In this document: piece by piece, positions 1 to 8,629 of the stretch | Numbering within the stretch: the first letter of the stretch is position 1 | How the letters are laid out: each line of letters begins with the position of its first letter | From: Aerococcus agrisoli | Lineage (GTDB): Bacteria; Bacillota; Bacilli; Lactobacillales; Aerococcaceae | Direction of reading: 5' to 3' | DNA length: 64,000 bases | NCBI RefSeq assembly: GCF_003797145.1 | Contig: NZ_RKMG01000005.1 | Span: forward strand, 1 to 64,000 | Program-made: the position numbers and the translations under genes | The notes under the pieces: generated by a model | Seen by the model: only the letters and a program-made list of their open reading frames with translations | Told to the model about the DNA's origin: nothing | Databases searched by the model: none

Positions 1-64
1 TAACTTTTGGGGGCCTCTACAATTTACTCCGACTTTTTGTGCTTATGATAAATGAATCGTTAAA

Positions 65-1408
65 TTATAAACGTTTATTTAATTCTTCAGCTAGTTCTTC
101 AAATCCTGGTTTACCTAATAAAGCAAACATATTTTTCTTGTAAGCTTCTACACCTGGTTGGTTAAATGGATTAATACCATTCAAGTAACCAGAGATAGCT
201 ACGGCAATTTCAAAGAAATAAATCATGTAACCTAATGAATATGCATCCATTTCAGGAATTGTTAATACGAAGTTAGGTACATCACCATCAGTATGAGCCA
301 ATACAGTACCTTGGAAAGCTTTAGTGTTAACAAAGTCAACATCTTTACCTTCTAGGTAGCCTAATCCATCTAAATCTTCATCAAATGCTGGAATTTCGAT
401 TGATTTAAGAGGTTTGTCCACTTTTACAACCGTTTCAAACAAGTTACGTTGACCTTCTTGGATATATTGACCCAATGAATGTAAGTCAGTTGTGAAGTTT
501 GCACTTGATGGGTAAATTCCTTTACCATCTTTACCTTCAGATTCACCGAATAATTGTTTCCACCATTCAGAGAAGTATTGCATTCTTGGTTCGTAGTTGA
601 TTAATAATTCTGTTACTTTACCTTTACGGTATAAGACATTACGTAATGCTGCATATTGGTATGCTTCATTTTTTGTTAGATCTGCATCTGAGTATTCTTC
701 CATTGCGTCTGCTGCACCTTGCATTAAAGCATCGATATCAGCACCAGAAACAGCGATAGGAAGTAAACCTACTGGAGTTAATACAGTAAAGCGTCCACCT
801 ACTGCATCCGGAATAACAAATGATTCGTATCCTTGTGCGTCTGCTTCAGATTTTAAGGCACCATTTGCTTTATCTGTCGTAGCGTAGATACGGTTTTTCG
901 CTTCTTCACCATATTTTTCTTCCAATAATTTTTTGAAAATACGGAATGCTACTGCAGTTTCAGTTGTAGTACCTGATTTAGAAATAACGTTAACTGAGAA
1001 GTCACGGTCACCAATTGCTTCAATTAATTCTGCTAAGTAAGTTGAGCTTAAGCTATTACCCGCAAAGAAAATTTGTGGTGTTTTACGTTCTTCTTTTGTT
1101 TGAAGATTAGAGAATGTATGAGATAAGAAATCAATTGCAGCTTTAGCACCTAAGTAAGATCCACCAATACCTAATACGACTAATACGTCAGAATCAGATT
1201 GAATTTTTTCTGCAGCTTTTTTAATTCGCGCATACTCTTCTTTATCGTAGTCACGTGGTAAATTAACCCAACCTGTAAAATCGCTACCCGCTCCAGTACC
1301 TTCTCTTAAGATTGTATCTGCTGCTGTAACTAACGGTTGCATTTGTGTTAATTCGTGTTCTGCAATAAATTGGTTAGTTTTACTATAGTCAAATTTGATA
1401 TGTGCCAT
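65..1408 (-). CDS. pgi: glucose-6-phosphate isomerase
   Basis: Interconverts glucose 6-phosphate and fructose 6-phosphate in the cytoplasm (glycolysis). The 447-residue protein has the usual length for Gram-positive Pgi. It shows the sugar-phosphate loop SKSGTTTET (about 143-151), the family signature [11 protein letters not shown] (about 204), [10 protein letters not shown] near 288 with the catalytic Glu region, and DLHSLGQ near 308 with the catalytic His. The frame stays open 20 codons upstream, but ATG 1408 follows AAAAGGGG at good spacing and begins [10 protein letters not shown], typical of the family. It is the last gene of a cyclophilin-yugI-pgi run, with 25 bp to the S1 gene. No terminator is visible before the window edge. 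Confidence 0.97.
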   Translation of the reverse strand: MAHIKFDYSKTNQFIAEHELTQMQPLVTAADTILREGTGAGSDFTGWVNLPRDYDKEEYARIKKAAEKIQSDSDVLVVLGIGGSYLGAKAAIDFLSHTFSNLQTKEERKTPQIFFAGNSLSSTYLAELIEAIGDRDFSVNVISKSGTTTETAVAFRIFKKLLEEKYGEEAKNRIYATTDKANGALKSEADAQGYESFVIPDAVGGRFTVLTPVGLLPIAVSGADIDALMQGAADAMEEYSDADLTKNEAYQYAALRNVLYRKGKVTELLINYEPRMQYFSEWWKQLFGESEGKDGKGIYPSSANFTTDLHSLGQYIQEGQRNLFETVVKVDKPLKSIEIPAFDEDLDGLGYLEGKDVDFVNTKAFQGTVLAHTDGDVPNFVLTIPEMDAYSLGYMIYFFEIAVAISGYLNGINPFNQPGVEAYKKNMFALLGKPGFEELAEELNKRL

Positions 1409-1433
1409 TTTACTACCCCTTTTTATTCTAAAA

Positions 1434-1820
1434 TTATTTTGTTGCCATTTTTGATAATGCTTCCTCAATCCACATTGGCATTTTTTCCTCTATAGAGGAA
1501 AAACCAATTTTGGGTGCATGCCTTTTTTTAGGCCATGCATTTTTAGCTGGTTTATTTGATATGGCGAGTTTCTTCAAAGCACGAATAGATAAACTCATCT
1601 TGCTTGTATATTCGTCAATATCGATGATTTTAACAGTCAGCGTATCGCCAATGTTAAATTTATCTTCTACATTATTAACATAACCATGATTAATTTCAGA
1701 TATGTGAACTAGTCCTTGGTGGTCTTCATCAAGTTGAACAAATACACCATAGGGCTGCAAACCAGTTACTTGACCTTCAACTACGTCACCGATGTGGTAA
1801 GGAAAATCCTTTGTTGTCAT
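1434..1820 (-). CDS. yugI: S1-domain RNA-binding protein (YugI/GSP13, CvfD family)
   Basis: Small RNA-binding protein of 128 residues with one S1 domain at residues 8-75 ([20 protein letters not shown], then GLVHISEI and [10 protein letters not shown]), a basic linker, and a C-terminal [17 protein letters not shown] that resembles the end of Bacillus YugI. Family members act on translation or as post-transcriptional regulators (CvfD in streptococci); the targets here cannot be told from sequence. It lies between a cyclophilin gene (21 bp upstream) and pgi (25 bp downstream), all on the minus strand and probably co-transcribed. The yugI-pgi neighbourhood also occurs in other Firmicutes. Confidence 0.9.
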   Translation of the reverse strand: MTTKDFPYHIGDVVEGQVTGLQPYGVFVQLDEDHQGLVHISEINHGYVNNVEDKFNIGDTLTVKIIDIDEYTSKMSLSIRALKKLAISNKPAKNAWPKKRHAPKIGFSSIEEKMPMWIEEALSKMATK

Positions 1821-1841
1821 GAAGGTTCGTCCTCTCGCTAA

Positions 1842-2435
1842 CTAATCTTGATCGTTTTCAAAAGTAATGTTTGTGATAACTACTTCTTCTAATGGTTTAT
1901 CAGATGCATTACGTGGTTGGTTTTCAATATCATAAACAACTTCCATTCCTGAAACTACTTGTCCAAATACAGTATGTTTTTGATCTAACCATGGTGTTCC
2001 ACCATTTTCGCTGTAAGCTTCGATGATTTCTTCTGGCCAGCCACCTGCTTTTAATTGTCCTAACATTTGAGCTGGAACTTGTTTTGCAGTAACAACGAAG
2101 AATTGAGAACCATTTGTGTTTGGACCAGCATTAGCCATTGATAACGCACCATTGATGTTGAATAATTCTAAGTTAAATTCATCTTCAAATTTTTCACCAT
2201 AAATGCTTGTACCGCCCATACCAGTTCCAGATGGATCTCCACCTTGAATCATGAAATCAGGAATTACACGGTGGAATATTACCCCATTATAATAGCCTTG
2301 TTTACCAAGGGTTACGAAGTTTTCTACAGTTTTCGGCGCTAATTCAGGGAATAAAGCTACTTGGAACGAACCTTTATTCGTTTCGATTGTTGCTTTTAAC
2401 TGTGTATCTTTAATATCTAATTGTGGATAAGTCAT
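1842..2435 (-). CDS. cyclophilin-type peptidyl-prolyl cis-trans isomerase
   Basis: Cytoplasmic prolyl isomerase of 197 residues that helps protein folding. The cyclophilin core is complete: [35 protein letters not shown] carries the catalytic Arg of FHRV and the QGGD loop, followed by [17 protein letters not shown] and [12 protein letters not shown]. There is no signal peptide or lipobox, so it is not the PrsA/secreted type. ATG 2435 is preceded by TAGGAGGC at 7 nt and starts MTYPQLDI; upstream in-frame codons lack a ribosome site. A 25-residue insert between [10 protein letters not shown] and GTPWLDQKH is common in Lactobacillales homologues. Likely first gene of the operon with yugI and pgi. 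Confidence 0.95.
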   Translation of the reverse strand: MTYPQLDIKDTQLKATIETNKGSFQVALFPELAPKTVENFVTLGKQGYYNGVIFHRVIPDFMIQGGDPSGTGMGGTSIYGEKFEDEFNLELFNINGALSMANAGPNTNGSQFFVVTAKQVPAQMLGQLKAGGWPEEIIEAYSENGGTPWLDQKHTVFGQVVSGMEVVYDIENQPRNASDKPLEEVVITNITFENDQD

Positions 2436-2583
2436 TTTCTGCCTCCTATTTATTTCTATGATTATTGTAACAAATACTAAGGAAAAATTCTTCACTTAAT
2501 CACCGAAACAAAGCAAACTTTAAAAATTATCCTATTTTATATCATTTATAGCGAAACATTTTCCGAATCCTTCTTTTTCATGA

Positions 2584-2589
2584 TATTAT
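2584..2589 (+). promoter_or_regulatory. possible -10 of the yuiD-like/fnr transcript
   Basis: TATTAT lies 28 nt before the ATG at 2618. The best -35 at 17 bp spacing (TTCCGA, 2561-2566) is poor, so this is a weak prediction based on position and the -10 only. Confidence 0.3.
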
Positions 2590-2617
2590 TAGGCTAAAAC
2601 ATTCTAAGGAGGAAAAC

Positions 2618-3127
2618 ATGAATCCAACAACCAATTTTCCTTTAATCGTTACATTTGTAGCTATTACTGTTGCACAAATTGTGAAATATCCGATTGCGGT
2701 TCTATTCAATAAGCCACGCGCTAATATTTCAATCATTCATGCGACTGGTGGTATGCCGAGTTCGCATTCAGCCGCTGTGACTTCTTTGATTACAGCTTTG
2801 ATTCTTCAGTATGGATTCTTTTCCCCATATGTCGCTATTGCAGTCTGTTTCGGTATGATTGTAATGTTTGATGCAATGGGTGTTCGCCGTCAAGATGGCG
2901 AACAAGGTGTACTAATTTATTCATTAATGAAAATCTTAAAACAAAAAGCACGCGAAACGAATGATACAGAGTTATTAAAACAATTAAATACTTTGGATGA
3001 GGATAAAATGGTAATTAATGACTACCTTGGTCATAAGCCTTCCGAAGTTATCGGTGGAATGACTACTGGTGTTTTGGTTACCTTAATCTTAAGATTTATC
3101 TATAACTTACTAAATATACCTTTATAA
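2618..3127 (+). CDS. divergent PAP2 family membrane protein (YuiD-like)
   Basis: Integral membrane protein of 169 residues from the DUF212/YuiD family, distantly related to acid phosphatases and vanadium haloperoxidases. It has hydrophobic segments at about 8-28, 52-72, 75-95 and 145-165. Conserved pieces are GGMPSSHSAAVTSL (about 44-57, phosphatase-like SxSH), FDAMGVRRQDGEQ (about 85) and LGHKPSEVIGGMTTG (about 137, with the conserved His). The enzymatic role of this family is not established. The start is clear: CTAAGGAGGAAAAC immediately precedes ATG 2618. It is followed after 20 bp by a ferredoxin-NADP reductase gene, probably in the same transcript. Confidence 0.9.
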   Translation: MNPTTNFPLIVTFVAITVAQIVKYPIAVLFNKPRANISIIHATGGMPSSHSAAVTSLITALILQYGFFSPYVAIAVCFGMIVMFDAMGVRRQDGEQGVLIYSLMKILKQKARETNDTELLKQLNTLDEDKMVINDYLGHKPSEVIGGMTTGVLVTLILRFIYNLLNIPL

Positions 3128-3147
3128 AAATTAGAAAGTGGATTCAA

Positions 3148-4146
3148 ATGACAGAAGATAAAACAGATATATTAATTGTGGGCGCTGGACCAGTTGGCCT
3201 CTTCGCCGCTTTTTACGCAGGTATGCGTAATTTGAGTGTACGTGTCATTGATTCCCTACCAGAACCTGGCGGACAACCTAAGGCACTTTACCCTGATAAG
3301 AAAATTTATGATGTTCCTGGATTTGCAAAAGTTACAGGTGCTGAATTAACCAACGCGCTAATGGCACAATTACAAAGATTCGCTGAAACAACTTTCCTCC
3401 ATCTTGATGAAAAAGTCATTGATGTCCAAAAAACAGATACAGGCTTCGATGTACAAACTTCGAAAGCACAATATCAAGCCGGAGCAATTATCATTGCGGC
3501 AGGGAATGGATCATTCAAGCCACGTAAAATTCAAGTAGATGGTTTAGAAACCTATGAAGCAAATCATGTTTCCTATCATGTTGCGAATTTAAATCGCTTT
3601 GTTGGGAAAAACGTTGCTGTCCTTGGTGGTGGTGATTCAGCCTTTGACGCAGCCAATGACTTGGCTGAATATGCAGACAAAGTCTACTTAATCCATCGTC
3701 GTGATCGATTTAGAGCACACGAATATGCTGTTGCGCAAGCACAAGCAAATGAAAAAATTGAAATCTTGACGCCGTATGTACCTAAAGCCTTTATTGGTGA
3801 TGGTTCAAGATTAACGAGTATTCAATTAAACAAAGCGCGTAGCGAAGATATTTTAGATTTGCCAGTTGACCATGTTTTTATGACGTATGGCTTTGTTTCA
3901 TCACTTGAAGATATTAAAAATTGGCATCTTCAAATTGAGAATGAATCTGTAGTTGTGAATCACAACCTTCAAACAAATATCGATGGAATTTTCGCAATTG
4001 GTGATATTGTCACTTATCCTTATAAAACAAAATTAATTGCTGTTGGTTTCGGTGAAGCACCACATGTAGTGAATCAAGTTGCCCACTACTTATACCCAGA
4101 CCGCCGTGTGGAACCCTTACATTCAACAAGCATGTTTGATAATTAA
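3148..4146 (+). CDS. ferredoxin--NADP(+) reductase, thioredoxin-reductase-like (YumC type)
   Basis: Flavoenzyme of 332 residues that passes electrons between NADPH and ferredoxin or flavodoxin in the cytoplasm. N-terminal FAD fold GAGPVGLFAAFYAG (about 10-23), PEPGGQPKALYPDKKIYDVPGF (about 42), NADP fold GGGDSAFDAANDLAE (about 163) followed by HRRDRFRAHE, and C-terminal FAD site GIFAIGDIV (about 290). There is no CxxC redox pair, which separates it from thioredoxin reductase. The ribosome site (AAAGTGG) is only moderate. It follows the yuiD-like gene by 20 bp and ends at a strong bidirectional terminator. Confidence 0.93.
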   Translation: MTEDKTDILIVGAGPVGLFAAFYAGMRNLSVRVIDSLPEPGGQPKALYPDKKIYDVPGFAKVTGAELTNALMAQLQRFAETTFLHLDEKVIDVQKTDTGFDVQTSKAQYQAGAIIIAAGNGSFKPRKIQVDGLETYEANHVSYHVANLNRFVGKNVAVLGGGDSAFDAANDLAEYADKVYLIHRRDRFRAHEYAVAQAQANEKIEILTPYVPKAFIGDGSRLTSIQLNKARSEDILDLPVDHVFMTYGFVSSLEDIKNWHLQIENESVVVNHNLQTNIDGIFAIGDIVTYPYKTKLIAVGFGEAPHVVNQVAHYLYPDRRVEPLHSTSMFDN

Positions 4147-4149
4147 AAA

Positions 4150-4192
4150 AAACACCTTGAAGACGCTAAATGCGTTTTCGAGGTGTTTTTGT
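4150..4192. terminator. bidirectional terminator between fnr and lit
   Basis: A 14-bp stem pairs 4153-4166 (CACCTTGAAGACGC) with 4172-4185, with a 5-nt loop and A/T tracts on both sides, so it can stop transcripts from either strand. The stop codon of the minus-strand lit gene (4166-4168) lies in the top of the stem and loop. Confidence 0.88.
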
Positions 4193-4867
4193 ATAATTGC
4201 CTAAAATACGTTCTTCAAAATCTTTTTTACCTGCTCGATATACTAACTCAATCCCAATTTGTATGATCAGAAAAACAGAAACGAAACATAATAAGAAGAA
4301 TGATTCATCTAGTACAAGAATAATTGGATCCGTTGCTGGGTTAAATAGCCAATAGTCATTTTGGAAAACTAGCTCGTGAAAACCTACAAAAATTGCATTA
4401 AAATTGAAAATTAATATGACAATAATAATAATTGGTAGCCAACGAAGTTGTTTAAAAGGCCAATATAAACGCCACACATTACGTGATGCCTTCAATTTCC
4501 ATAAACTATATGCTGCGATTAATGCAGAAAGAACCATAGCCCCATAATTAAGGAAGAATAAGTGTTTCACTTCCATGAAATGAATTGCGGCATTTACCGA
4601 TGTAGGAAAATCTGGCATATTTAAAGTTTCAATCCATGGAAAATTTAAATACGCCATTAAAATTAAATAGTTGTCCATTACTGTTGAAAAAGTTAAACCA
4701 ACTAATTCATATGCTCGAGAAAACCACAAGGATACCATGAATAAGGGAATATTAATGATGGTGATTGTAATCGAGAAAGTTAGTAAAAAAATAAGTATCG
4801 CTAAAATGCCAATCCATAATAAAAATTCATTACCCAGCTTATTGCCAGGTTGATAAGAGTGTTTCAT
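4166..4867 (-). CDS. lit: lipoprotein intramolecular transacylase (Lit, TIGR01906/DUF1461 family)
   Basis: Polytopic membrane protein of 233 residues. Lit family members move an acyl chain within the N-terminal lipid of lipoproteins, giving the lyso-form that is less visible to TLR2. Hydrophobic spans lie at about 15-45, 104-122, 144-168 and 182-210. Family landmarks seen: H102 in MEVKHLF, H164 in GFHELVF, and the loop NDYWLFNPATDPII (170-183). ATG 4867 is chosen because GGTGG sits 9 nt upstream; a TTG nine bases earlier has no proper ribosome site. It overlaps the end of nagD by 29 bp, and yutD-nagD-lit is a recurrent order in Lactobacillales. The function is inferred from the family. Confidence 0.82.
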   Translation of the reverse strand: MKHSYQPGNKLGNEFLLWIGILAILIFLLTFSITITIINIPLFMVSLWFSRAYELVGLTFSTVMDNYLILMAYLNFPWIETLNMPDFPTSVNAAIHFMEVKHLFFLNYGAMVLSALIAAYSLWKLKASRNVWRLYWPFKQLRWLPIIIIVILIFNFNAIFVGFHELVFQNDYWLFNPATDPIILVLDESFFLLCFVSVFLIIQIGIELVYRAGKKDFEERILGNYTKTPRKRI

Positions 4868-5654
4868 AATCTTCAACCACCATTGTTGGCTCTACGCCAT
4901 AAATTTTAAAATCTGTCCTGTTATGTACACCCGTTTCAATCATAATGGAATCAATACCAGCATTTACTGCAGCTGATATATCCGTCATTAGGTTGTCGCC
5001 TAGGAATACTGCTTGTGCTTTATTTGCACCTAATTTTGCCAAAGCACCTTCAATGATCAACGCATTTGGTTTCCCACACACAATAGGTTCTACCCTAGTT
5101 GCAGCCGTAATTACTTTACCCAAAGCACCCGCACCTGGGACATAGCCTCGAACTGACGGGAATTGAACATCCGGATTTGTTAAATAGAAGCGTGCCCCAT
5201 TTTGCACTGCAATCGATGCATCCATCAATTGTTGGTACGTAACAGATTGATCTAGACCAACTACTACTATCGCAATTTCATTGTTATCGACGTCAGTAGT
5301 AATTGAAAAACCAGCATCCGTCACTGCATCATGAACATAATTTGTACCGATTACGTAAGCTATACCTGAGCCATCAGATGGAATATGTCCCGCTGGTTTA
5401 TCTGCTTCTAGGATATATTTCAAGGTTTCTACTGAGGTATAGAAATGTTCAGCCGTTACTGATAAACCCGTAATTTGGTTAAGATTTGCAGCAGCATGGG
5501 CCGGATTACGCATGGCATTATTGGTGACAAATAAATATGGAATCCCTTTATTTTGCAGTTGTTCCACAAATTCCTTTGCGCCCGCAATAGGTTCCTCGCC
5601 ACGATACATGGTACCATCTAGGTCAATTAAGAATACTTTATCCTCAAAATTCAA
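4839..5654 (-). CDS. NagD-type HAD phosphatase (TIGR01457, YutF)
   Basis: Cytoplasmic HAD-superfamily phosphatase of 271 residues; the natural substrate in this subfamily is uncertain (p-nitrophenyl phosphate is the usual test substrate). Motif I is FLIDLDGTMYRG (8-19, nucleophile Asp10 and Asp12), motif II VTNNA (about 43), motif III Lys in CGKPNALI (about 192), motif IV FLGDNLMTDISAA (about 218). The C2-type cap lies between motifs II and III. It starts with TTG 5654, preceded by AAGGGGG; no in-frame ATG fits. It is 6 bp from yutD and overlaps lit, so the three are translated in tight series. Confidence 0.92.
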   Translation of the reverse strand: MNFEDKVFLIDLDGTMYRGEEPIAGAKEFVEQLQNKGIPYLFVTNNAMRNPAHAAANLNQITGLSVTAEHFYTSVETLKYILEADKPAGHIPSDGSGIAYVIGTNYVHDAVTDAGFSITTDVDNNEIAIVVVGLDQSVTYQQLMDASIAVQNGARFYLTNPDVQFPSVRGYVPGAGALGKVITAATRVEPIVCGKPNALIIEGALAKLGANKAQAVFLGDNLMTDISAAVNAGIDSIMIETGVHNRTDFKIYGVEPTMVVEDYETLLSTWQ

Positions 5655-5660
5655 TGTCTA

Positions 5661-6377
5661 TTATTCCCCCTTCTCACGAATACTAAATGAATGTGGTCGG
5701 TTCACGGTAGTTTTTTTCTTGGCCGGTCGACTAGTTTGTTGATTCGTATTTGTATTCGTATCTTTTACCTCGACAATATTAAACGCTTTTCCGCGATTAT
5801 TTGTCTTTTTCTTACTAAAGTGTGGATTTTTATTGCGTTTTGTTTTGTTATCCCCAGTATTTGCCGCTGGTTTATTGTCCGGTTTGCGGTTAGCTTGTTT
5901 TTTCTTTTGAGCTGGTCTATTTGACGTTGCTTTATTATTTCGCGGTCTTCCGCCAGCATTTTCTTTACGTTGGTTTTCCCAGAACAATTCATTGCGCGCT
6001 TGAATTTCGGCTGTTGTTCGTTCATGTGCTAAAACAAAATATGCTGCACCAAAGCTGGCATATTCAATTAAGTAATCAGGTAGATGCTTAATTTTTTGTT
6101 CAAGTGTGCCGATTTTGGCGTCATCTGCATAGAAACCTTTTAAACGCAACTGTTCATAAGACCAGTCTCCTACAACATAATCATAGGTATCTAAAATATC
6201 CATATAACGATCCGCAATGGCTTCGATATTAATCGCTTCGTTAAAATTTTCTTGAATCGTAAATATTTGCCCATTGATGGAAAGTTGCTCAGGGCTTACA
6301 CGTGTAACTTCCGCTTTTGGATAGTTTAATTCCGCACGTTTTTCTTTTAACTCTTCTTGTCGTTTACGACTTAACAT
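5661..6377 (-). CDS. yutD: YutD family protein with long basic C-terminal tail
   Basis: 238 residues. The first about 125 form the conserved YutD (DUF1027) domain (LSINGQIFTIQENFNEAI, YMDILDTYDYVVGDWSYEQLRLKGFY, LPDYLIEYASFGAAYFVLAH). The remaining about 110 residues are a low-complexity Lys/Asn/Arg/Thr-rich tail ending HSFSIREKGE. Function is unknown; the basic tail suggests nucleic-acid or membrane-surface contact, but that is inference. Start ATG 6377 follows GAGAGGAGTTGCAATT. It sits 16 bp after yunD and 6 bp before nagD, matching the order in related genomes. Confidence 0.88.
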   Translation of the reverse strand: MLSRKRQEELKEKRAELNYPKAEVTRVSPEQLSINGQIFTIQENFNEAINIEAIADRYMDILDTYDYVVGDWSYEQLRLKGFYADDAKIGTLEQKIKHLPDYLIEYASFGAAYFVLAHERTTAEIQARNELFWENQRKENAGGRPRNNKATSNRPAQKKKQANRKPDNKPAANTGDNKTKRNKNPHFSKKKTNNRGKAFNIVEVKDTNTNTNQQTSRPAKKKTTVNRPHSFSIREKGE

Positions 6378-6393
6378 AATTGCAACTCCTCTC

Positions 6394-7845
6394 TTATTCA
6401 GATGGTTGGTCTAGTTCACCATCTATTGAATTTTTATGAATTGTATCCGCTAATAATTCTCGTATAAATGGTTGTCCCCATAAATAATGTTTTTGGGCAA
6501 CTAAGCTTGTAAAGAATGGTAGATATAACAAATGATCAATGGTCACAATTTTAACAATTGCTGAATCGTCTAAATCATAGATATTTTGATCTGCAATTGT
6601 CACTAATTGGCCAAAAATATTCCCTCTAAAACCAGAACCTTTGATTGGTGTGTATTTGAGTTCTTCACCTAAGGATGCCACTTGCGGTTTAATCACTTGT
6701 TTATAATCCGCTAGTCTTGTTTCTACCATCATGAGGCGAATTGGATGTGGTAAGGCATTATGTAAGTCAAAATGCGTCACCTCACATGCTGGTAAGCCTT
6801 GTAAAAACATTCCTGCATTGATGATGGCTATATCTGCGCCACTCTGAGCTTTCATTGCTAGCAAAGTGTAATGTTGTAGTGGCGAATACTCGATTTCATG
6901 AGCGGGTAATGCAAAAGGTAAGCGACCAACGATATTGCCCTTTAAGATTTCTTGTCCTTGTGCTACCCATTGACTTACTTGCATTTCATCTTCTGGATAG
7001 TTAGAAATACGATCACTCGCGACGAGTTCTTCTGTTAATTTGAAATAACGTTTATAGTCAATAATCGTCTCATTCACTGTCACATCTGACGAACCAGCTT
7101 CATAAAGGTAATCTTTGTTGATTGGTTTTTCAAATTCAGCAGTCAAATGCCCCATAAATTGACCATATTTTCCTCCACCTGTCAGTAAAGTGTGTCCAAC
7201 CCATTCTCCCTCTGGTAACACGTGATGGGTATGCGCGCCAAATATCATCAGAATTTCTGGAAACATTTTTGCAATGATTCGATCCGTTGGTAAACCTAAA
7301 TGACTTAATAAAATAATACCGTCAAAGGATTCCTTAGTCTTAATATCTTGAATGACTCTTTTGATGGATGCAATGGGATCCAAAGGTTGCCACCCTACAA
7401 TATCATAAGAAATTTCAAATGGTGCAGTCATACCAAACACGGCAAAACGACTACCCTTGTCAGTTTGAATCATCTCATAATCCTGCGTATGATTTGGCCG
7501 TGTACTATCTTTTTTGTCAAAAATATTACCTAATACAACAGGAAATTGTGCGTCTTTGTATAAGCTATTTAAGACATCATGATGGCTACCAATTCCCTCA
7601 TTGTTCCCAATTGTCGCCACATCCACGCCCATTTCATTCATTAAATCCACCATGATTTGACCTTGCGTCGCTTCTGTTAGTGGATGTTGTCTATCTACAG
7701 CATCACCAATATCAAAGAGAAAATGGGCTTCACCTTCTTGATTATGTTTATCCGATTGATTTTGATAATATCTCAAAAATTTTGGCCAATTTTCTAAGTG
7801 TGAATGCCAATCATTTGTATGATAAAAATGAATTATTTCTTTCAT
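6394..7845 (-). CDS. bifunctional metallophosphatase / 5'-nucleotidase family protein (YunD)
   Basis: 483 residues: a metallophosphatase domain followed by a 5'-nucleotidase C-terminal domain. Metal-binding motifs: HTNDWHSHLENWPKFL (D-x-H), FDIGDAVDR (GDxxD), IGNNEGIG (the usual GNHE carries Asn in place of His, as in YunD proteins), LLSHLG and FGAHTHHVLP. The C-terminal half has NAGMFLQGL, NALPHPIRLM and GSGFRGNIFGQL. No signal peptide or anchor, so it is predicted cytoplasmic, unlike secreted UshA-type nucleotidases. The frame is open to 7875, but ATG 7845 has GGGGTG 7 nt upstream and is chosen. First gene of yunD-yutD-nagD-lit. Confidence 0.88.
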   Translation of the reverse strand: MKEIIHFYHTNDWHSHLENWPKFLRYYQNQSDKHNQEGEAHFLFDIGDAVDRQHPLTEATQGQIMVDLMNEMGVDVATIGNNEGIGSHHDVLNSLYKDAQFPVVLGNIFDKKDSTRPNHTQDYEMIQTDKGSRFAVFGMTAPFEISYDIVGWQPLDPIASIKRVIQDIKTKESFDGIILLSHLGLPTDRIIAKMFPEILMIFGAHTHHVLPEGEWVGHTLLTGGGKYGQFMGHLTAEFEKPINKDYLYEAGSSDVTVNETIIDYKRYFKLTEELVASDRISNYPEDEMQVSQWVAQGQEILKGNIVGRLPFALPAHEIEYSPLQHYTLLAMKAQSGADIAIINAGMFLQGLPACEVTHFDLHNALPHPIRLMMVETRLADYKQVIKPQVASLGEELKYTPIKGSGFRGNIFGQLVTIADQNIYDLDDSAIVKIVTIDHLLYLPFFTSLVAQKHYLWGQPFIRELLADTIHKNSIDGELDQPSE

Positions 7846-7875
7846 ATCTGCACCCCATTCGTTCGCTCTAATCAT

Positions 7876-7905
7876 ATCATATTGTCATGATTAGCAGAAT
7901 CTCAA
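7876..7905 (-). promoter_or_regulatory. promoter of the yunD operon
   Basis: On the minus strand TTGAGA (7900-7905) and TATGAT (7876-7881) are 18 bp apart, 31 nt before the chosen yunD start. Confidence 0.55.
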
Positions 7906-7974
7906 ACCTTACAAATTGGTGATAAATTTCCTTCAAAATGTTCACTACATTTCTTACATCATGCTAACTTGTTG

Positions 7975-8010
7975 TGAAAAAAGGCCAGGACAGCTTATGT
8001 CCCAGCCTTT
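7975..8010 (-). terminator. terminator of marR
   Basis: Minus strand: AAAGGC / GCCTTT and GGACA / TGTCC stems separated by a 2x2 internal loop, followed by TTTTTT. It lies 55 bp after the marR stop. The TGGGACA...GTCC core is a type of terminator often seen in lactic acid bacteria. Confidence 0.8.
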
Positions 8011-8064
8011 CTGAATGCCCAAATTTAGCAAAGTAGTTAGCCTATGCGCTATATGGGTTGCTCA

Positions 8065-8532
8065 TTAGTTATTTTCTTCTAAAATTTCTTGTGCTTGTAA
8101 ACCAATTTTTTTCGTTAAACGAATAAAGGTATCAATTTCTTCTAACGATAGGTTATCAAACATTTGCGCGATAATTTGACTATGACCTGGGAAAACCTCA
8201 GCCATTTTCTTATTACCTTCATCTGTTATTTTTGCATAAATAACCCTACGATCTTCAGGGTTGTTGGTTCTTTCTACAAAACCTTTATCCTCTAAACGGT
8301 CGATGACATAAGTTAAACTTGAAGAAGGTATTAAAATGCGCTTACCGATTTGTTGAATGGGCTGTTGACCGCGATTATATAACAATTCCAATACGGTAAA
8401 CTCGTTCTCACTTAATCCTTTTTTACGCATATCGCGTTTTAACTCTTCAAGGATATACAAATTGGCTTTCATGTGGACGCGTAAGGCGTGTAAACTTTCT
8501 GCTTCTTTTTTATCAATTTGCTTTTCAGACAT
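8065..8532 (-). CDS. MarR-family transcriptional regulator
   Basis: Winged-helix DNA-binding protein of 155 residues. Residues about 40-105 form the MarR wHTH: LSENEFTVLELLYNRGQQPIQQIG, recognition helix region IPSSSLTYVIDRLEDKGFVER, and wing NPEDRRVIYAKITDEG. The ends form the helical dimer interface. It contains no cysteine, so it is not a thiol-sensing OhrR type. The start follows GAGGAGGTGCACAT. It has its own promoter and terminator and no co-transcribed partner, so its regulon cannot be read from context; a palindrome inside its promoter suggests autoregulation. Confidence 0.92.
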   Translation of the reverse strand: MSEKQIDKKEAESLHALRVHMKANLYILEELKRDMRKKGLSENEFTVLELLYNRGQQPIQQIGKRILIPSSSLTYVIDRLEDKGFVERTNNPEDRRVIYAKITDEGNKKMAEVFPGHSQIIAQMFDNLSLEEIDTFIRLTKKIGLQAQEILEENN

Positions 8533-8564
8533 ATGTGCACCTCCTCTTTTAATCTATTACTTTA

Positions 8565-8593
8565 AATATACACAATTTCGAAATAATTTTCAA
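8565..8593 (-). promoter_or_regulatory. marR promoter with internal palindromic operator candidate
   Basis: Minus strand TTGAAA (8588-8593), 17 bp spacer, TATATT (8565-8570). The spacer contains the perfect palindrome ATTTCGAAAT (8576-8585), well placed for a repressor to block polymerase. That MarR itself binds it is inference. Confidence 0.6.
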
Positions 8594-8629
8594 GTAATCG
8601 GCTGTTAAAATACAATTACCACGCCAAAT

